Origin: Pseudorhodoferax sp047601025
Lineage (GTDB): Bacteria > Pseudomonadota > Gammaproteobacteria > Burkholderiales > Burkholderiaceae_C
Assembly: GCF_047601025.1 (NCBI RefSeq)
Contig: NZ_JASGJZ010000001.1
Span: forward strand, 1-64,000
Reading direction: 5' to 3'
DNA length: 64,000 nt
Shown: positions 32,900 to 41,363 of the stretch, in pieces
Layout of the letters: every line of letters starts with the position of its first letter
How positions within the stretch are numbered: the first letter of the stretch is position 1
The notes under the pieces: model-generated
What the model saw: the letters and a program-made list of their open reading frames with translations, nothing else
What the model was told of the DNA's origin: nothing
Databases searched by the model: none
Translations under genes and position numbers: made by a program

Positions 32900-33090
32900 C
32901 TTCTTCGACCCAGTATGAGCCTGTCGCTGGTGGCGCGTCAGGAAGGTGCATCGGCCAGCCCGCTGTTCCGGTGGCGCAGGCCCGGGCACCAGGCGCACTG
33001 ACGGCGATACCCACCGGCGAAGCCGTCGTGCCGGCCGCGGAGCTGGCCGCTATCCGTGCGGAGATGGCCAAGCGGCAGCACGTGCCGGAC
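32900..33090 (+). pseudogene. Relic of an IS3-family OrfA transposase
   Basis: Two short frame-shifted pieces match the OrfA of IS3-family elements. MSLSLVARQEGASASPLFRW (from 32915) continues in another frame as GALTAIPTGEAVVPAAELAA and IRAEMAKRQHV. The first is the helix-turn-helix part (SLVAR--G---S-LF-WRR) and the second the VVPASEL---EM-LQR region. No OrfB and no ends are seen. It stops about 14 bp before the stop codon of the biotin carboxylase gene and marks the right edge of the accessory block. Confidence 0.65.
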
Positions 33091-33103
33091 AAACCCGGCC
33101 AGC

Positions 33104-34834
33104 CTACCCCTCCACCCGCCCCACCGGCGCCCCCGCCGCCAGGTACACCCCCGCCTCGGCCAGGCGCTTCAGCCGCCCCGCGCGGTGCGCCAGCACCTGG
33201 GTTTCCATCTTCATCGCCTCCATCACGGCGATGAGTTCGCCTTCGGCGACCTCGGCGCCGTCCTCGGCCTTCCAGGCGGAGACGGTGCCGGCCACCGGGG
33301 CGGCGACCTCGGCCGGGTCGGCCTGCGGCGCGGCCGCCTCGGCGGCGCCGGCGGCAGGCGCCGCGGCCTGCAGGCCGCCCAGCAGCGCCGCCGGCAGTCC
33401 CAGCGTGACGCGCCGGCCGTCGATCTCGACCGCGGTGCGCAGCAGCGCGCCGTCCGCCGGCGGCGCGGCGCGCGCGGCGGCGGCCAGGTCGTTGGCGAAG
33501 TCGGTCTCGATCCAGCGGGTGTGGACCTTGAACGGGCCGTCGGCCGTGAAGTCCGCATGCGCCATCACCGCGCGGTGGAACGGCAGCACGGTGGCCAGGC
33601 CCTCGATGCGGAATTCCTTCAGCGCCCGCCGCGCGCGGGCGATGGCCTCGCCGCGCGTGGCGCCGGTCACGACCAGCTTGGCCATCAGCGAGTCGAAGCT
33701 GCCCGGCACGTGGGCGCCGGCGGTGACGCCCGCGTCCACACGCACGCCGGGGCCGCCGGGCAGGTCGAACACGCGCACCGGGCCCGGCGCGGGCAGGAAG
33801 CCGCGGCCCACGTCCTCGGCGTTGATGCGGAACTCGAAGGCGTGGCCTCGGGGCGCCGGCGTCTCGGTGACGGACAGCGGCAGGCCGTCGGCCACGCGCA
33901 GCTGCTCGACCACCAGGTCGATGCCGGCGGTCTCCTCGGTCACCGGGTGCTCGACCTGCAGCCGCGTGTTGACCTCCAGGAACGAGATGGCGCCGGCGGC
34001 GCTGAGCAGGAATTCCACCGTGCCCGCGCCCACGTAGCCGGCGCGGGCGCAGACGTCGCGCGCGGCCTGGTGGATGCGCGCGCGCTGCGCGTCGGTGAGG
34101 AACGGCGCGGGCGCCTCTTCCACCAGCTTCTGGTTGCGCCGCTGCAGCGAGCAGTCGCGCGTGCCGAGCACGACGACGTGGCCGTGCGTGTCGGCGATGA
34201 CCTGGGCCTCGACGTGGCGCGGCCGGTCCAGGAACTGCTCGACGAAGCACTCGCCGCGGCCGAACGCGGCCACCGCCTCGCGCACGGCCGAGGCGTACAG
34301 GTCAGCCACCTCGTCCATGCGGCGCGCGACCTTGATGCCGCGGCCGCCGCCGCCGTAGGCGGCCTTGATCGCGATCGGCAGGCCGTGCTGCTCGGCGAAG
34401 GCCAGCACCTCGTCCGCGTCCCGCACCGGGCCGGGCGTGCCGGCGACCAGCGGGGCGCCGGCCTCCAGCGCGAGCCGGCGCGCCTGCACCTTGTCGCCGA
34501 GCGCGGCGATGGCGGCCGGCGGCGGGCCGATCCAGGTCAGGCCGGCGTCGAGCACGGCCTGGGCGAAGCCGGCGTTCTCGGACAGGAAGCCGTAGCCGGG
34601 GTGCACGGCGTCGGCACCGCTTTTCCGCGCCACGTCCAGCAGCTTGTCGATGGCCAGGTAGGTGTCGGCCGGCCGGCTGCCGGCCAGGCCCCAGGCCTCG
34701 TCGGCCACGCGAGTGTGCAGCGCGTCCAGGTCGGGGTCGGCGTAGACGGCGACGGAGCGCACGCCGTAGTCGGCGCAGGCGCGCGCGATGCGCACGGCGA
34801 TCTCGCCGCGGTTGGCGATCAGGACTTTCTTCAT
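33104..34834 (-). CDS. Biotin carboxylase fused to biotin carboxyl carrier domain
   Basis: This 576-residue protein has an ATP-grasp biotin carboxylase domain (residues 1-450). It includes MKKVLIANRGEIAVRIARAC, HPGYGFLSENAGFAQ, KAAYGGGGRGIKVARRMDEV, EQFLDRPRHVEAQVIAD and FLEVNTRLQVEHPVTEE. After an Ala/Pro-rich linker comes a BCCP domain with the biotin-accepting Lys in VMEAMKMETQVLAH near residue 545. No acyl-CoA carboxyltransferase gene is adjacent. The next gene upstream encodes fused AHS1-AHS2 domains, the folds that form the carboxyltransferase part of urea carboxylase. In pxp-type clusters such a subunit probably supplies carboxybiotin. The substrate is unknown. Confidence 0.9.
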   Translation of the reverse strand: MKKVLIANRGEIAVRIARACADYGVRSVAVYADPDLDALHTRVADEAWGLAGSRPADTYLAIDKLLDVARKSGADAVHPGYGFLSENAGFAQAVLDAGLTWIGPPPAAIAALGDKVQARRLALEAGAPLVAGTPGPVRDADEVLAFAEQHGLPIAIKAAYGGGGRGIKVARRMDEVADLYASAVREAVAAFGRGECFVEQFLDRPRHVEAQVIADTHGHVVVLGTRDCSLQRRNQKLVEEAPAPFLTDAQRARIHQAARDVCARAGYVGAGTVEFLLSAAGAISFLEVNTRLQVEHPVTEETAGIDLVVEQLRVADGLPLSVTETPAPRGHAFEFRINAEDVGRGFLPAPGPVRVFDLPGGPGVRVDAGVTAGAHVPGSFDSLMAKLVVTGATRGEAIARARRALKEFRIEGLATVLPFHRAVMAHADFTADGPFKVHTRWIETDFANDLAAAARAAPPADGALLRTAVEIDGRRVTLGLPAALLGGLQAAAPAAGAAEAAAPQADPAEVAAPVAGTVSAWKAEDGAEVAEGELIAVMEAMKMETQVLAHRAGRLKRLAEAGVYLAAGAPVGRVEG

Positions 34835-34891
34835 GTCAGTTATCCATTGCGCTGGTGCGCCGCACACAGGGTATGAAACCGCATCGCAGGC

Positions 34892-35018
34892 AGCGGTTCG
34901 AAAGGCCGCGGAGCAGGCCATGCCAGCGGACGCCGCGGGACCGGCTTGGCCGGACCGCGGGCGTCGCCCCCTCGAGGGGGTTGGCGGAGCGCGCAGCGCG
35001 CAGACTGGGGGTGTTTCA
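34892..35018 (-). repeat. Dispersed intergenic repeat, copy B
   Basis: This is the best-preserved copy. It contains CAGCGGTTCGAAAGGCCGCG, GAGCAGGCCATGCCAGCGG, a CGCGG-GGCCGGACCGCG inverted section, the palindromic core CCCCCTCGAGGGGG (near 34968), and GCGCGCAGCGCGCAGACTGG ending GGGGTGTTTCA. It touches the stop codon of the PxpB-PxpC gene (35016) and so forms that gene's 3' flank. Strong hairpins are possible; it may act as a transcription attenuator. Confidence 0.75.
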
Positions 35019-36626
35019 TTGCGTGATGGGCGCGAACGGCCGGAGGGGGTTGAAGCGGATGCGCGCGCCGACCGGGATCTGGCCGGCGAGGTCGAGGTGG
35101 TGCGGCGCGACGGCGCCGATCACCGGGTAGCCGCCGGTCAGCGGGTGGTCGGCCAGGAACAGCACGGGCTGGCCGCTGGCCGGCACCTGGATGGCGCCGG
35201 CGACGGTGCCCTCGCTCGGCAGCTCGTCGTGGCGGCGGCGCGCCAGCGGCGTCGCGCCGGCCAGGCGCAGGCCGACGCGGTTGGACTGGGGCGTGACGGT
35301 CCATTCCTGCGCGGCGAACAGGGCCACGGCTTCGTCGGTGAACCAGTCGGTGCGCGGGCCCAGGACGACGTCGAGCACCACGGGCCGGGCCGGCGACGGC
35401 AGCGCGGGCGGCAGCTCCGGCGCGCCGACCACGCCGTGGGCGGTGGCGTGCACCGGCAACCGGTCGCCGGCCGCGATCGGCGCAGGGCCGAGCCGGGCCA
35501 GCGTGTCGGTGGCGCAGCTGCCCAGCACCGGCGCGACGGCGAATCCGCCGCGCACGGCCAGGTAGGAGCGCAGGCCGGCCACCGGCGCGCCCAGCGCCAG
35601 CCGGTCGCCGTCGGCCAGCGCCAGCGGCTGCCAGCGCGGCTGCGGCAGCGGCGCGCCGCCGGCGGCCGGGGCCAGCGCCAGCGGGCCGTCGGCACCGGTG
35701 ACGGCGACGACGGTGTCGCCCTGGCTGAGCAGCTCGAAGCCGCCGTCGACGGTCTCCAGCGCCGCCGCATCCGGCGGGTTGCCGACCAGCCGGTTGGCGG
35801 CGCGCAGCGCGGCGCGGTCCAGCGCGCCGGAGGCCGAGACGCCCTGCCCGGCCTGGCCGGGCCGGCCCAGGTCCTGGAACAGCGCCTGCAGGCCGGGCCG
35901 CAGGACCTGCAGCGCCGCGCCCGCGGGGGCCGGCGCGGCGGCGGGCGGCGCTGGTGCTGGCGCGGACGCGGGCGACGGCGACGGGACAGCGGCCGGCGCT
36001 GGCCGCGCCGCGCGCCGGGCGGCATCGACGAAGCGCACGCGCAGGCCCGGCTGCAACAACGCCGGCACGGGCCGCGAGAGGTCCCACATCGGCGCGCGCG
36101 TCACGCCGATCAGCTGCCAGCCGCCCGGGCTGGCCTGCGGGTAGACCGCGCTGAAGGTGCCGGCCAGCGCCACGGCACCGGCCGGCACGCGGGTGCGCGG
36201 CGTGCTGCGGCGCGGCACGTCCAGCCGCGGGTCGCCGCCGCTCAGGTAGGCGAAGCCGGGCGCGAAGCCGACGAAGGCCACGGCGTAGTCGCTGCCGGTG
36301 TGGGCGGCGATGACTTCGGCGCGCGTCATGCCGAGCAGGCCGGCGACCTCGTCCAGGTCCTCGCCGCTGTAGTCGACCTCGATCTCCACGCAGCGGCCGG
36401 CGCGCGCGGCCGCGCGGTCCAGCGGGCGCGCGGCGATGGCGGCGGCCAGCTGCGCCGGCGTGACCGCGGCCGGGCGGAACTGCAGCAGCAGCGTGCGCGC
36501 GGCCGGCACGATCTCGTCCACGCCGGCGAGGGGCTGCGCCTGCAGCGAGGCCAGCAGCGCCAGCGTCTGCGGCAGGTCGTCCAGCTCGACCAGCAGCGCG
36601 TCCAGGTTCACGGGAAGGAAGCGCAT
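35016..36626 (-). CDS. Fused 5-oxoprolinase subunits PxpB-PxpC (KipI-KipA; AHS1-AHS2)
   Basis: This 536-residue protein is a fusion. The N-terminal PxpB/KipI half (residues 1-200) contains YSGEDLDEVAGLLGM and FVGFAPGFAYLSGGDPRL, then SPGGWQLIGVT. An Ala/Pro linker (residues 205-235) follows. The C-terminal PxpC/KipA half contains LQVLRPGLQALFQDLGRPGQ, SGALDRAALRAANRLVGN, then ALETVDGGFELL and QVPASGQPVLFLADHPLTGG. By family knowledge PxpABC hydrolyses 5-oxoproline with ATP. The same two folds form the carboxyltransferase domain of urea carboxylase. It lies 8 bp after the DUF1445 gene and before a biotin carboxylase-BCCP protein. Confidence 0.9.
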   Translation of the reverse strand: MRFLPVNLDALLVELDDLPQTLALLASLQAQPLAGVDEIVPAARTLLLQFRPAAVTPAQLAAAIAARPLDRAAARAGRCVEIEVDYSGEDLDEVAGLLGMTRAEVIAAHTGSDYAVAFVGFAPGFAYLSGGDPRLDVPRRSTPRTRVPAGAVALAGTFSAVYPQASPGGWQLIGVTRAPMWDLSRPVPALLQPGLRVRFVDAARRAARPAPAAVPSPSPASAPAPAPPAAAPAPAGAALQVLRPGLQALFQDLGRPGQAGQGVSASGALDRAALRAANRLVGNPPDAAALETVDGGFELLSQGDTVVAVTGADGPLALAPAAGGAPLPQPRWQPLALADGDRLALGAPVAGLRSYLAVRGGFAVAPVLGSCATDTLARLGPAPIAAGDRLPVHATAHGVVGAPELPPALPSPARPVVLDVVLGPRTDWFTDEAVALFAAQEWTVTPQSNRVGLRLAGATPLARRRHDELPSEGTVAGAIQVPASGQPVLFLADHPLTGGYPVIGAVAPHHLDLAGQIPVGARIRFNPLRPFAPITQ

Positions 36627-36634
36627 GGCCGGGG

Positions 36635-37435
36635 TCAGACGTGGTACGTGCTGTCGGGCACGTCGGTGATGAACATGTAGCCGGGCGCGTGCGTGATGGC
36701 GAACGGCACGCCCGAGGCCATGACGGCCGCCTGCGGCGTGACGCCGCAGGCCCAGAACACCGGCAGCTCGCCGGGCTCGATGCGCACCGGGTCGCCGAAG
36801 TCGGGCCGGCCCAGGTCGGCGATGCCCAGCGCGGCGGGATCGCCCACGTGCACTGGCGCGCCGTGCACCGAGGGGAAGCGCGCCGAGATCGCCACGGCGT
36901 CGGCCACGCGGTGGGCCGGGATCGGCCGCATCGACACCACCAGCTCGCCGTGCAGCCGGCCGGCCGGGCGGCAGGCGCGGCTGGTGCGGTACATGGGCAC
37001 GTTGCAGCCCTGGGCGATGTGGCGCACCTCGATGCCGGCCTCGCGCAGCGGCGTCTCGAAGGTGAAGCTGCAGCCGATCAGGAAGGTCACCAGGTCCGGG
37101 TGCTCGCGCCACAGCGCCGTGGCGTCGGCCACTTCCTCGGCCAGCCGGCCGTCGCGCCAGACGCGGTAGCGCGGGATGTCGCTGCGCAGATCGGCGCCCT
37201 CGGCCAGCGCGGTGCGGTGGCCGCCGGCCTCGACCACGTCGAGCACCGGACAGGGCTTGGGATTGCGCTGCGCGTACAGCAGGAAATCCCAGGCCCAGTC
37301 GCGCGGCAGCGCGATCATGTTGGCCTGCGTCATGCCGGGGGCCACGCCGGCGGTGGGCTCGACGGCGCCGGCGCGGTAGCGGGCGCGGGCGCGGGCGGCC
37401 TGGGCTGGGGTCTCTTGCAGGGAAGACGTGCTCAT
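36635..37435 (-). CDS. DUF1445 protein, D-glutamate cyclase / putative hydro-lyase family
   Basis: This 266-residue protein is of the YcsI type. Characteristic stretches are YRAGAVEPTAGVAPGMTQAN near residue 20, LPRDWAWDFLLYAQRNPKPC, LVTFLIGCSFTFETPL near residue 118 and FWACGVTPQAAVMASGVPFA near the C-terminus, which ends in PGYMFITDVPDSTYHV. A eukaryotic relative interconverts D-glutamate and 5-oxo-D-proline, which fits a place beside 5-oxoprolinase subunits. The start overlaps the pxpA stop by 4 bp. The reaction in this bacterium is inferred from family and neighbours. Confidence 0.88.
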   Translation of the reverse strand: MSTSSLQETPAQAARARARYRAGAVEPTAGVAPGMTQANMIALPRDWAWDFLLYAQRNPKPCPVLDVVEAGGHRTALAEGADLRSDIPRYRVWRDGRLAEEVADATALWREHPDLVTFLIGCSFTFETPLREAGIEVRHIAQGCNVPMYRTSRACRPAGRLHGELVVSMRPIPAHRVADAVAISARFPSVHGAPVHVGDPAALGIADLGRPDFGDPVRIEPGELPVFWACGVTPQAAVMASGVPFAITHAPGYMFITDVPDSTYHV

Positions 37436-38202
37436 GCGGGGCTCCGTTCGGTGAAGGGGCGCAGCGCCACGCCGGCCTGCTCCAGCGCGCGGCGCACCGC
37501 GGCGGCCATGGCCACGGCGCCGGGGCTGTCGCCGTGCACGCAGATCGAGTCGGCCTGCACGCGCGCCAGGCTGCCGTCCACGGCCTCGACCACGCCTTCG
37601 CGCGCCAGCCGCAGCATGCGGCGGGCGACCAGGTCGGCGTCGTGCAGCACGGCGCCCGGCTCGCGGCGCGAGACCAGCGTGCCCTGCGGCGTGTAGCCGC
37701 GGTCGGCGAAGGCCTCGGCCACCACGCGCAGGCCGGCGCCGGCGGCCCAGCCCGCCAGCGGCGAGCCGGCCAGCACCACCAGCGCCAGGCCGGGGTCGAC
37801 GGCGCGCACGGCGGCGATCACGTCGCGCGCCTGGCGCTCGTCGTGGGCGATGGTGTTGTAGAGCGCGCCGTGCGGCTTGACGTAGGCCACGCGCACGCCG
37901 GCCGCGCGGGCCAGGCCCTGCAGCGCGCCGATCTGGTAGATGACGGCGGCCTGCAGGTCGCCGCTGGCGATGTCCATGTTGCGGCGGCCGAAGCCGACGA
38001 GGTCGGGGTACGCCACGTGCGCGCCCACCGCCACGCCGCGCGCGCCGGCCGCGCGCAGCGTCGCCAGGATGCCGGCCGGGTCGCCGGCGTGGAAGCCGCA
38101 GGCGACGTTGGCGCTGGTGACGATGTCCAGCATCGCGGCGTCGTCGCCCATGGTCCAGGCGCCCAGGCTCTCGCCGAGGTCGCTGTTGATGTCCATCTGC
38201 AT
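37432..38202 (-). CDS. pxpA: 5-oxoprolinase subunit A (LamB/YcsF family)
   Basis: This is a 256-residue protein. The N-terminal MDINSDLGESLGAWTMGDD and the SANVACGFHAGDPAGI motif that follows are diagnostic of LamB/YcsF. Further family features are YPDLVGFGRRNMDI, VAYVKPHGALYN and VVAEAFADRGYTPQGTLVSR. PxpA works with PxpB and PxpC in ATP-dependent cleavage of 5-oxoproline to glutamate. ATG 38200-38202 is chosen because AGGAGA lies 7-8 bases upstream; ATG 38194-38196 is also possible. It lies 26 bp behind an MFS transporter gene on the same strand. Confidence 0.93.
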   Translation of the reverse strand: MQMDINSDLGESLGAWTMGDDAAMLDIVTSANVACGFHAGDPAGILATLRAAGARGVAVGAHVAYPDLVGFGRRNMDIASGDLQAAVIYQIGALQGLARAAGVRVAYVKPHGALYNTIAHDERQARDVIAAVRAVDPGLALVVLAGSPLAGWAAGAGLRVVAEAFADRGYTPQGTLVSRREPGAVLHDADLVARRMLRLAREGVVEAVDGSLARVQADSICVHGDSPGAVAMAAAVRRALEQAGVALRPFTERSPA

Positions 38203-38228
38203 GAGGAGTCTCCTTGCTGCGGAAATGT

Positions 38229-39473
38229 TCAGGCGGTGTCGAGGTTGCCGGACAGCTCGCGGCCCTGCGTCTCGGGCAACAGCAGCGCGGCCACCACCAC
38301 CAGCAGGTAGGCGCCCGCCGCCAGGTAGCCGATGGCCACGCCCAGCGGCATGCTGTTGCTCATGGAGCCGATCACGGCCGGGAACACCGAGCCCACGGCA
38401 CGGCCGAAGTTGTAGCAAAAGCCCTGGCCCGAGCCGCGGATGTGGCTGGGGTACAGCTCGGTCAGGTAGGCACCCATGCCCGAGAAGATGCCCGACAGGA
38501 AGAAGCCCAGCGGAAAGCCCAGCACCAGCATCATCGCGTCGGTCACCGGGATCTGCGTGTAGCAGGTCACCAGCACGCCGGCGCAGACCGCGAACAGCAT
38601 GAAGCAGCGGCGCCGGCCGAGCCGGTCGGACAGCCAGGCGCTGGTCAGGTAGCCGGCGAAGGAGCCCACGATCAGCACCATCAGGTAGCCGCTGGTGCCC
38701 AGCACCGACAGGTTGCGCTCGGTCTTCAGGTAGGTGGGCAGCCAGGTGGTGACGGCGTAGTAGCCGCCCTGCATGCCGGTGGCCAGCAGGCTCGCCAGCA
38801 CCGTGGTGCGCAGCACGCCGGGCTTGAAGATCAGCAGGAAGCTGCTGCTCTCGCCGGTCTGCGCCAGCCGGGCGCGGGTTTCCTGGTAGACCGGCGGATC
38901 GCTGATGTTGCGGCGGATCCACAGGATCACCAGCGCCGGCAGCGCGCCCAGCCAGAACAGCACGCGCCAGGCCAGCTCCTGCTCGAACAGCGCGTAGACC
39001 GCCCAGAACGCCAGCGCCGACACGCCCCAGCCCACGGCCCAGCTGCTCTGCACCAGGCCGACGGCCTTGCCGCGGTGCTTGGCGCGGATCATCTCGGCGA
39101 TCAGCAGCGAGCCGACCGACCATTCGCCGCCGAAGCCCAGGCCCTGCAGCGCGCGCGTGACCAGCAGCTGCGTGGGCGAGGTGGTGAAGCCGCTCAGCAC
39201 CGTGAAGAAGCTGAACCACAGCACCGTCAGCTGCAGCACGCGCACGCGGCCGTACTTGTCGGCCAGGATGCCGGCCAGCCAGCCGCCGATGGCCGAGCTG
39301 ATCAGCGCGCCGGTGGCGATGGCGCCGGCCTCGGTCTTGGTCATGCCCCACACCACGATGAAGGTGGGGATCATGAAGGTGTAGATCATGTAGTCGAAGG
39401 CATCGACGCCGTAGCCGACGAAGGCGGCGACGAGCGTCTTGCGCTCGGACGGGCTGGTTTCACGAAGCCACAT
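38229..39473 (-). CDS. MFS transporter, sugar/organic acid:proton symporter type
   Basis: This 414-residue major facilitator protein has twelve hydrophobic segments. Signature loops are GWLAGILADKYGRVRVLQL between TM2 and TM3, RALQGLGFGGEWSVGSLLIA in TM4, SAWLSDRLGRRRCF between TM8 and TM9 and LTELYPSHIRGSGQGFCYN in TM11. The overall pattern matches the sialate/lactate (SHS) and aromatic-acid symporter groups. As first gene of the pxp cluster it probably imports the substrate, perhaps 5-oxoproline or a related acid or amide (inference). Confidence 0.88.
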   Translation of the reverse strand: MWLRETSPSERKTLVAAFVGYGVDAFDYMIYTFMIPTFIVVWGMTKTEAGAIATGALISSAIGGWLAGILADKYGRVRVLQLTVLWFSFFTVLSGFTTSPTQLLVTRALQGLGFGGEWSVGSLLIAEMIRAKHRGKAVGLVQSSWAVGWGVSALAFWAVYALFEQELAWRVLFWLGALPALVILWIRRNISDPPVYQETRARLAQTGESSSFLLIFKPGVLRTTVLASLLATGMQGGYYAVTTWLPTYLKTERNLSVLGTSGYLMVLIVGSFAGYLTSAWLSDRLGRRRCFMLFAVCAGVLVTCYTQIPVTDAMMLVLGFPLGFFLSGIFSGMGAYLTELYPSHIRGSGQGFCYNFGRAVGSVFPAVIGSMSNSMPLGVAIGYLAAGAYLLVVVAALLLPETQGRELSGNLDTA

Positions 39474-39552
39474 GGCGGGTTCCGTTTCTGAAGGGGTTGA
39501 AGGGGCTTGCTAGCAGGATGCGTTGAGCAATCGACGTGCCAACGTATTTCCT

Positions 39553-39597
39553 GGAAACAATTTTTGTTCCACTTGATTTATTGGATTGTTGAACAAT
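39553..39597. promoter_or_regulatory. Operators in the MFS/GntR divergent spacer
   Basis: GGAAACAATTTTTGTTCC (39553-39570) and ATTGTTGAACAAT (39585-39597) are inverted repeats in an A/T-rich stretch between divergent genes. The second contains TTGTTGAACAA, an exact match to the T-N-GT-N3-AC-N-A consensus of GntR/FadR-type operators. It is most likely bound by the GntR regulator encoded at 39723. Confidence 0.65.
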
Positions 39598-39722
39598 ATT
39601 GGCACATGCCGGCTAGGTGCTTGCCCTAGGACGGGGCGTGCGCAGCCCGGGCTGGTGCACCGGGCGGCGCGGTCGGCGGCCTACACTCGGCCGCCCGTCC
39701 CGCCCGCCACGAACCGCCGCCC

Positions 39723-40397
39723 ATGCCTGCAGCCGCCCCCGCCCAGAACCTGTCCGACCGCGTCGCCGAGCAACTGCGCAGCCGCCTGGTCGATGGCGAG
39801 CTGGTGCCCGGCCAGCGGCTGTCGGAGGCGGCGCTGGCCGACAGCCTGCAGGTCTCGCGCAACACGCTGCGCGAGGCCTTCCGGATGCTGGTGCACGAGG
39901 GCCTGCTGGTGCACGCGCCCAACCGCGGCGTGGCGGTGGTGGTGCCCAGCATCGCGGCCATCATCGACATCTACCGCGTGCGCCGGCTGGTGGAATGCCA
40001 GGCGCTGGCCCAGGCCTACCCGCAGCACCCGGCGCGCAGGCGGCTGCGCCAGGCGGTGGAGGCCGCGCAGCGGCTGCGCGATGCGCAGGACTGGCGCGGC
40101 GTGGGCACGGCCAACATGGAGTTCCACAAAACCGTCGTGGAACTGGCCGACAGCGAGCGGCTGAATGCCATGTTCGCGCAGCTGCTGGCCGAGCTGCGGC
40201 TGGCCTTCGGGCTGCTGCGCGACCCAGAGTTCCTGCACGCGCCCTACGTGGACATGAACCTGCAGATCACCGAACTGGCGGAGGCCGGCGCGTTCGCGCA
40301 GGCGGCGGCCATGCTGCAGGACTACCTGGCGCACTCCGAGCGCACGGTGCTGGCCGTCTACGCGCGGCACCTGGCCGGCATGGAGGCCGCCGGCTGA
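39723..40397 (+). CDS. GntR-family regulator, FCD subgroup
   Basis: This 224-residue repressor-type protein has an N-terminal winged helix: NLSDRVAEQLRSRLVDGELV, GQRLSEAALADSLQVSRNTL, then REAFRMLVHEGLLVHAPNRG (residues 8-70). The C-terminal all-helical FCD ligand domain includes IIDIYRVRRLVECQALAQAY and MEFHKTVVELADSERLNAMF, with His and Asp/Glu positions that usually bind a metal and a small carboxylate. It is divergent from the MFS-pxp cluster with a perfect GntR-type operator between them, so it most likely controls that cluster. Confidence 0.9.
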   Translation: MPAAAPAQNLSDRVAEQLRSRLVDGELVPGQRLSEAALADSLQVSRNTLREAFRMLVHEGLLVHAPNRGVAVVVPSIAAIIDIYRVRRLVECQALAQAYPQHPARRRLRQAVEAAQRLRDAQDWRGVGTANMEFHKTVVELADSERLNAMFAQLLAELRLAFGLLRDPEFLHAPYVDMNLQITELAEAGAFAQAAAMLQDYLAHSERTVLAVYARHLAGMEAAG

Positions 40398-40438
40398 ACG
40401 GCCGCGGGCCGCGCCGGCCAGGCGGGACAATCCGGCGC

Positions 40439-41329
40439 ATGTGCATTTCCCCGTTCCCCTCCCATCCCCCGCGCCGCAGCGTGCTGCTGGCGGCGGCCGG
40501 CCTGCTGGCCCTGCCCGGCCACGCCAAACCGCCGGCCAAGCCTGCGGCGCCCGCCGCGCCCCCGGTCTGGCCGCGCGCTTCGCAGGTGCCCGGCGGCGTG
40601 GCCCGCCTGTCGCTGGGACCGGCGCCCACGCGCCCGCAGGCGCGCGCCGGCGACGCGCCGGTGCTGGTCGTCGGCGATCCGATCGAATGGACGGCCATCG
40701 TCGGCATCGCGCTGTCGGCCGCGCCGGGCGAGGCCGCGATCACCGTGCAGCAGCCCGGCGGCGGCACGCGCCGGCTGCCCTACCGCGTCGCGCCCAAGAA
40801 GTACCAGGAGCAGCGGCTGACGGTGTCGCCGCGCACCGTCGACCTCTCGCCCGAGGACCAGGCGCGCTACGAGCTCGAGCGCAGCCACCTGGCGGGCGTC
40901 ATGGCCACCTTCAGCGAACCGGTGCCGCAGCAGCTGCGCATGCAGGCGCCGGTGCCGGGCCGGCGCTCCAGCTCGTTCGGCCTGCGCCGGGTGTTCAACG
41001 GCCAGGCGCGCAACCCGCACAGCGGCATGGACATCGCCGCCCCCACCGGCACGCCGGTGCGCGCGCCGCTGCCGGGCCGCGTGATCGACGTGGGCGACTA
41101 TTTCTTCAACGGCGGCACGGTCTGGCTGGACCACGGCGCCGGCCTGCTCAGCATGTACTGCCACCTGAGCGCGATGGACGTGCAGGTGGGCGACACGGTG
41201 CGCACCGGCCAGGCCTTCTGCCGGGTCGGCGCCACCGGCCGCGTGACCGGGCCGCACCTGCACTGGTCGGTGATGCTGAACCGGGCGATGGTGGACCCGG
41301 CGCTGTTCCTGGCCGAGGACGCCGCCTGA
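40439..41329 (+). CDS. M23-family peptidase (secreted LytM domain protein)
   Basis: This 296-residue protein has a signal peptide (PRRSVLLAAAGLLALPGHA, residues 11-29), a Pro/Ala-rich segment and a beta-rich N-terminal domain (GDPIEWTAIVGIALSAAPGE). The M23 catalytic domain contains RNPHSGMDIAAPTGTPVRAP (zinc ligands in H-x3-D) and GRVTGPHLHWSV (H-x-H). Such enzymes cleave peptidoglycan cross-links or activate amidases in the periplasm. All zinc ligands are present, so it is probably active rather than an EnvC/NlpD-type degenerate activator. ATG 40439 gives the signal peptide directly. Confidence 0.9.
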   Translation: MCISPFPSHPPRRSVLLAAAGLLALPGHAKPPAKPAAPAAPPVWPRASQVPGGVARLSLGPAPTRPQARAGDAPVLVVGDPIEWTAIVGIALSAAPGEAAITVQQPGGGTRRLPYRVAPKKYQEQRLTVSPRTVDLSPEDQARYELERSHLAGVMATFSEPVPQQLRMQAPVPGRRSSSFGLRRVFNGQARNPHSGMDIAAPTGTPVRAPLPGRVIDVGDYFFNGGTVWLDHGAGLLSMYCHLSAMDVQVGDTVRTGQAFCRVGATGRVTGPHLHWSVMLNRAMVDPALFLAEDAA

Positions 41330-41363
41330 GGCGCGCCGCGCGGCCAGCCGGGCCGGCCGCGCG

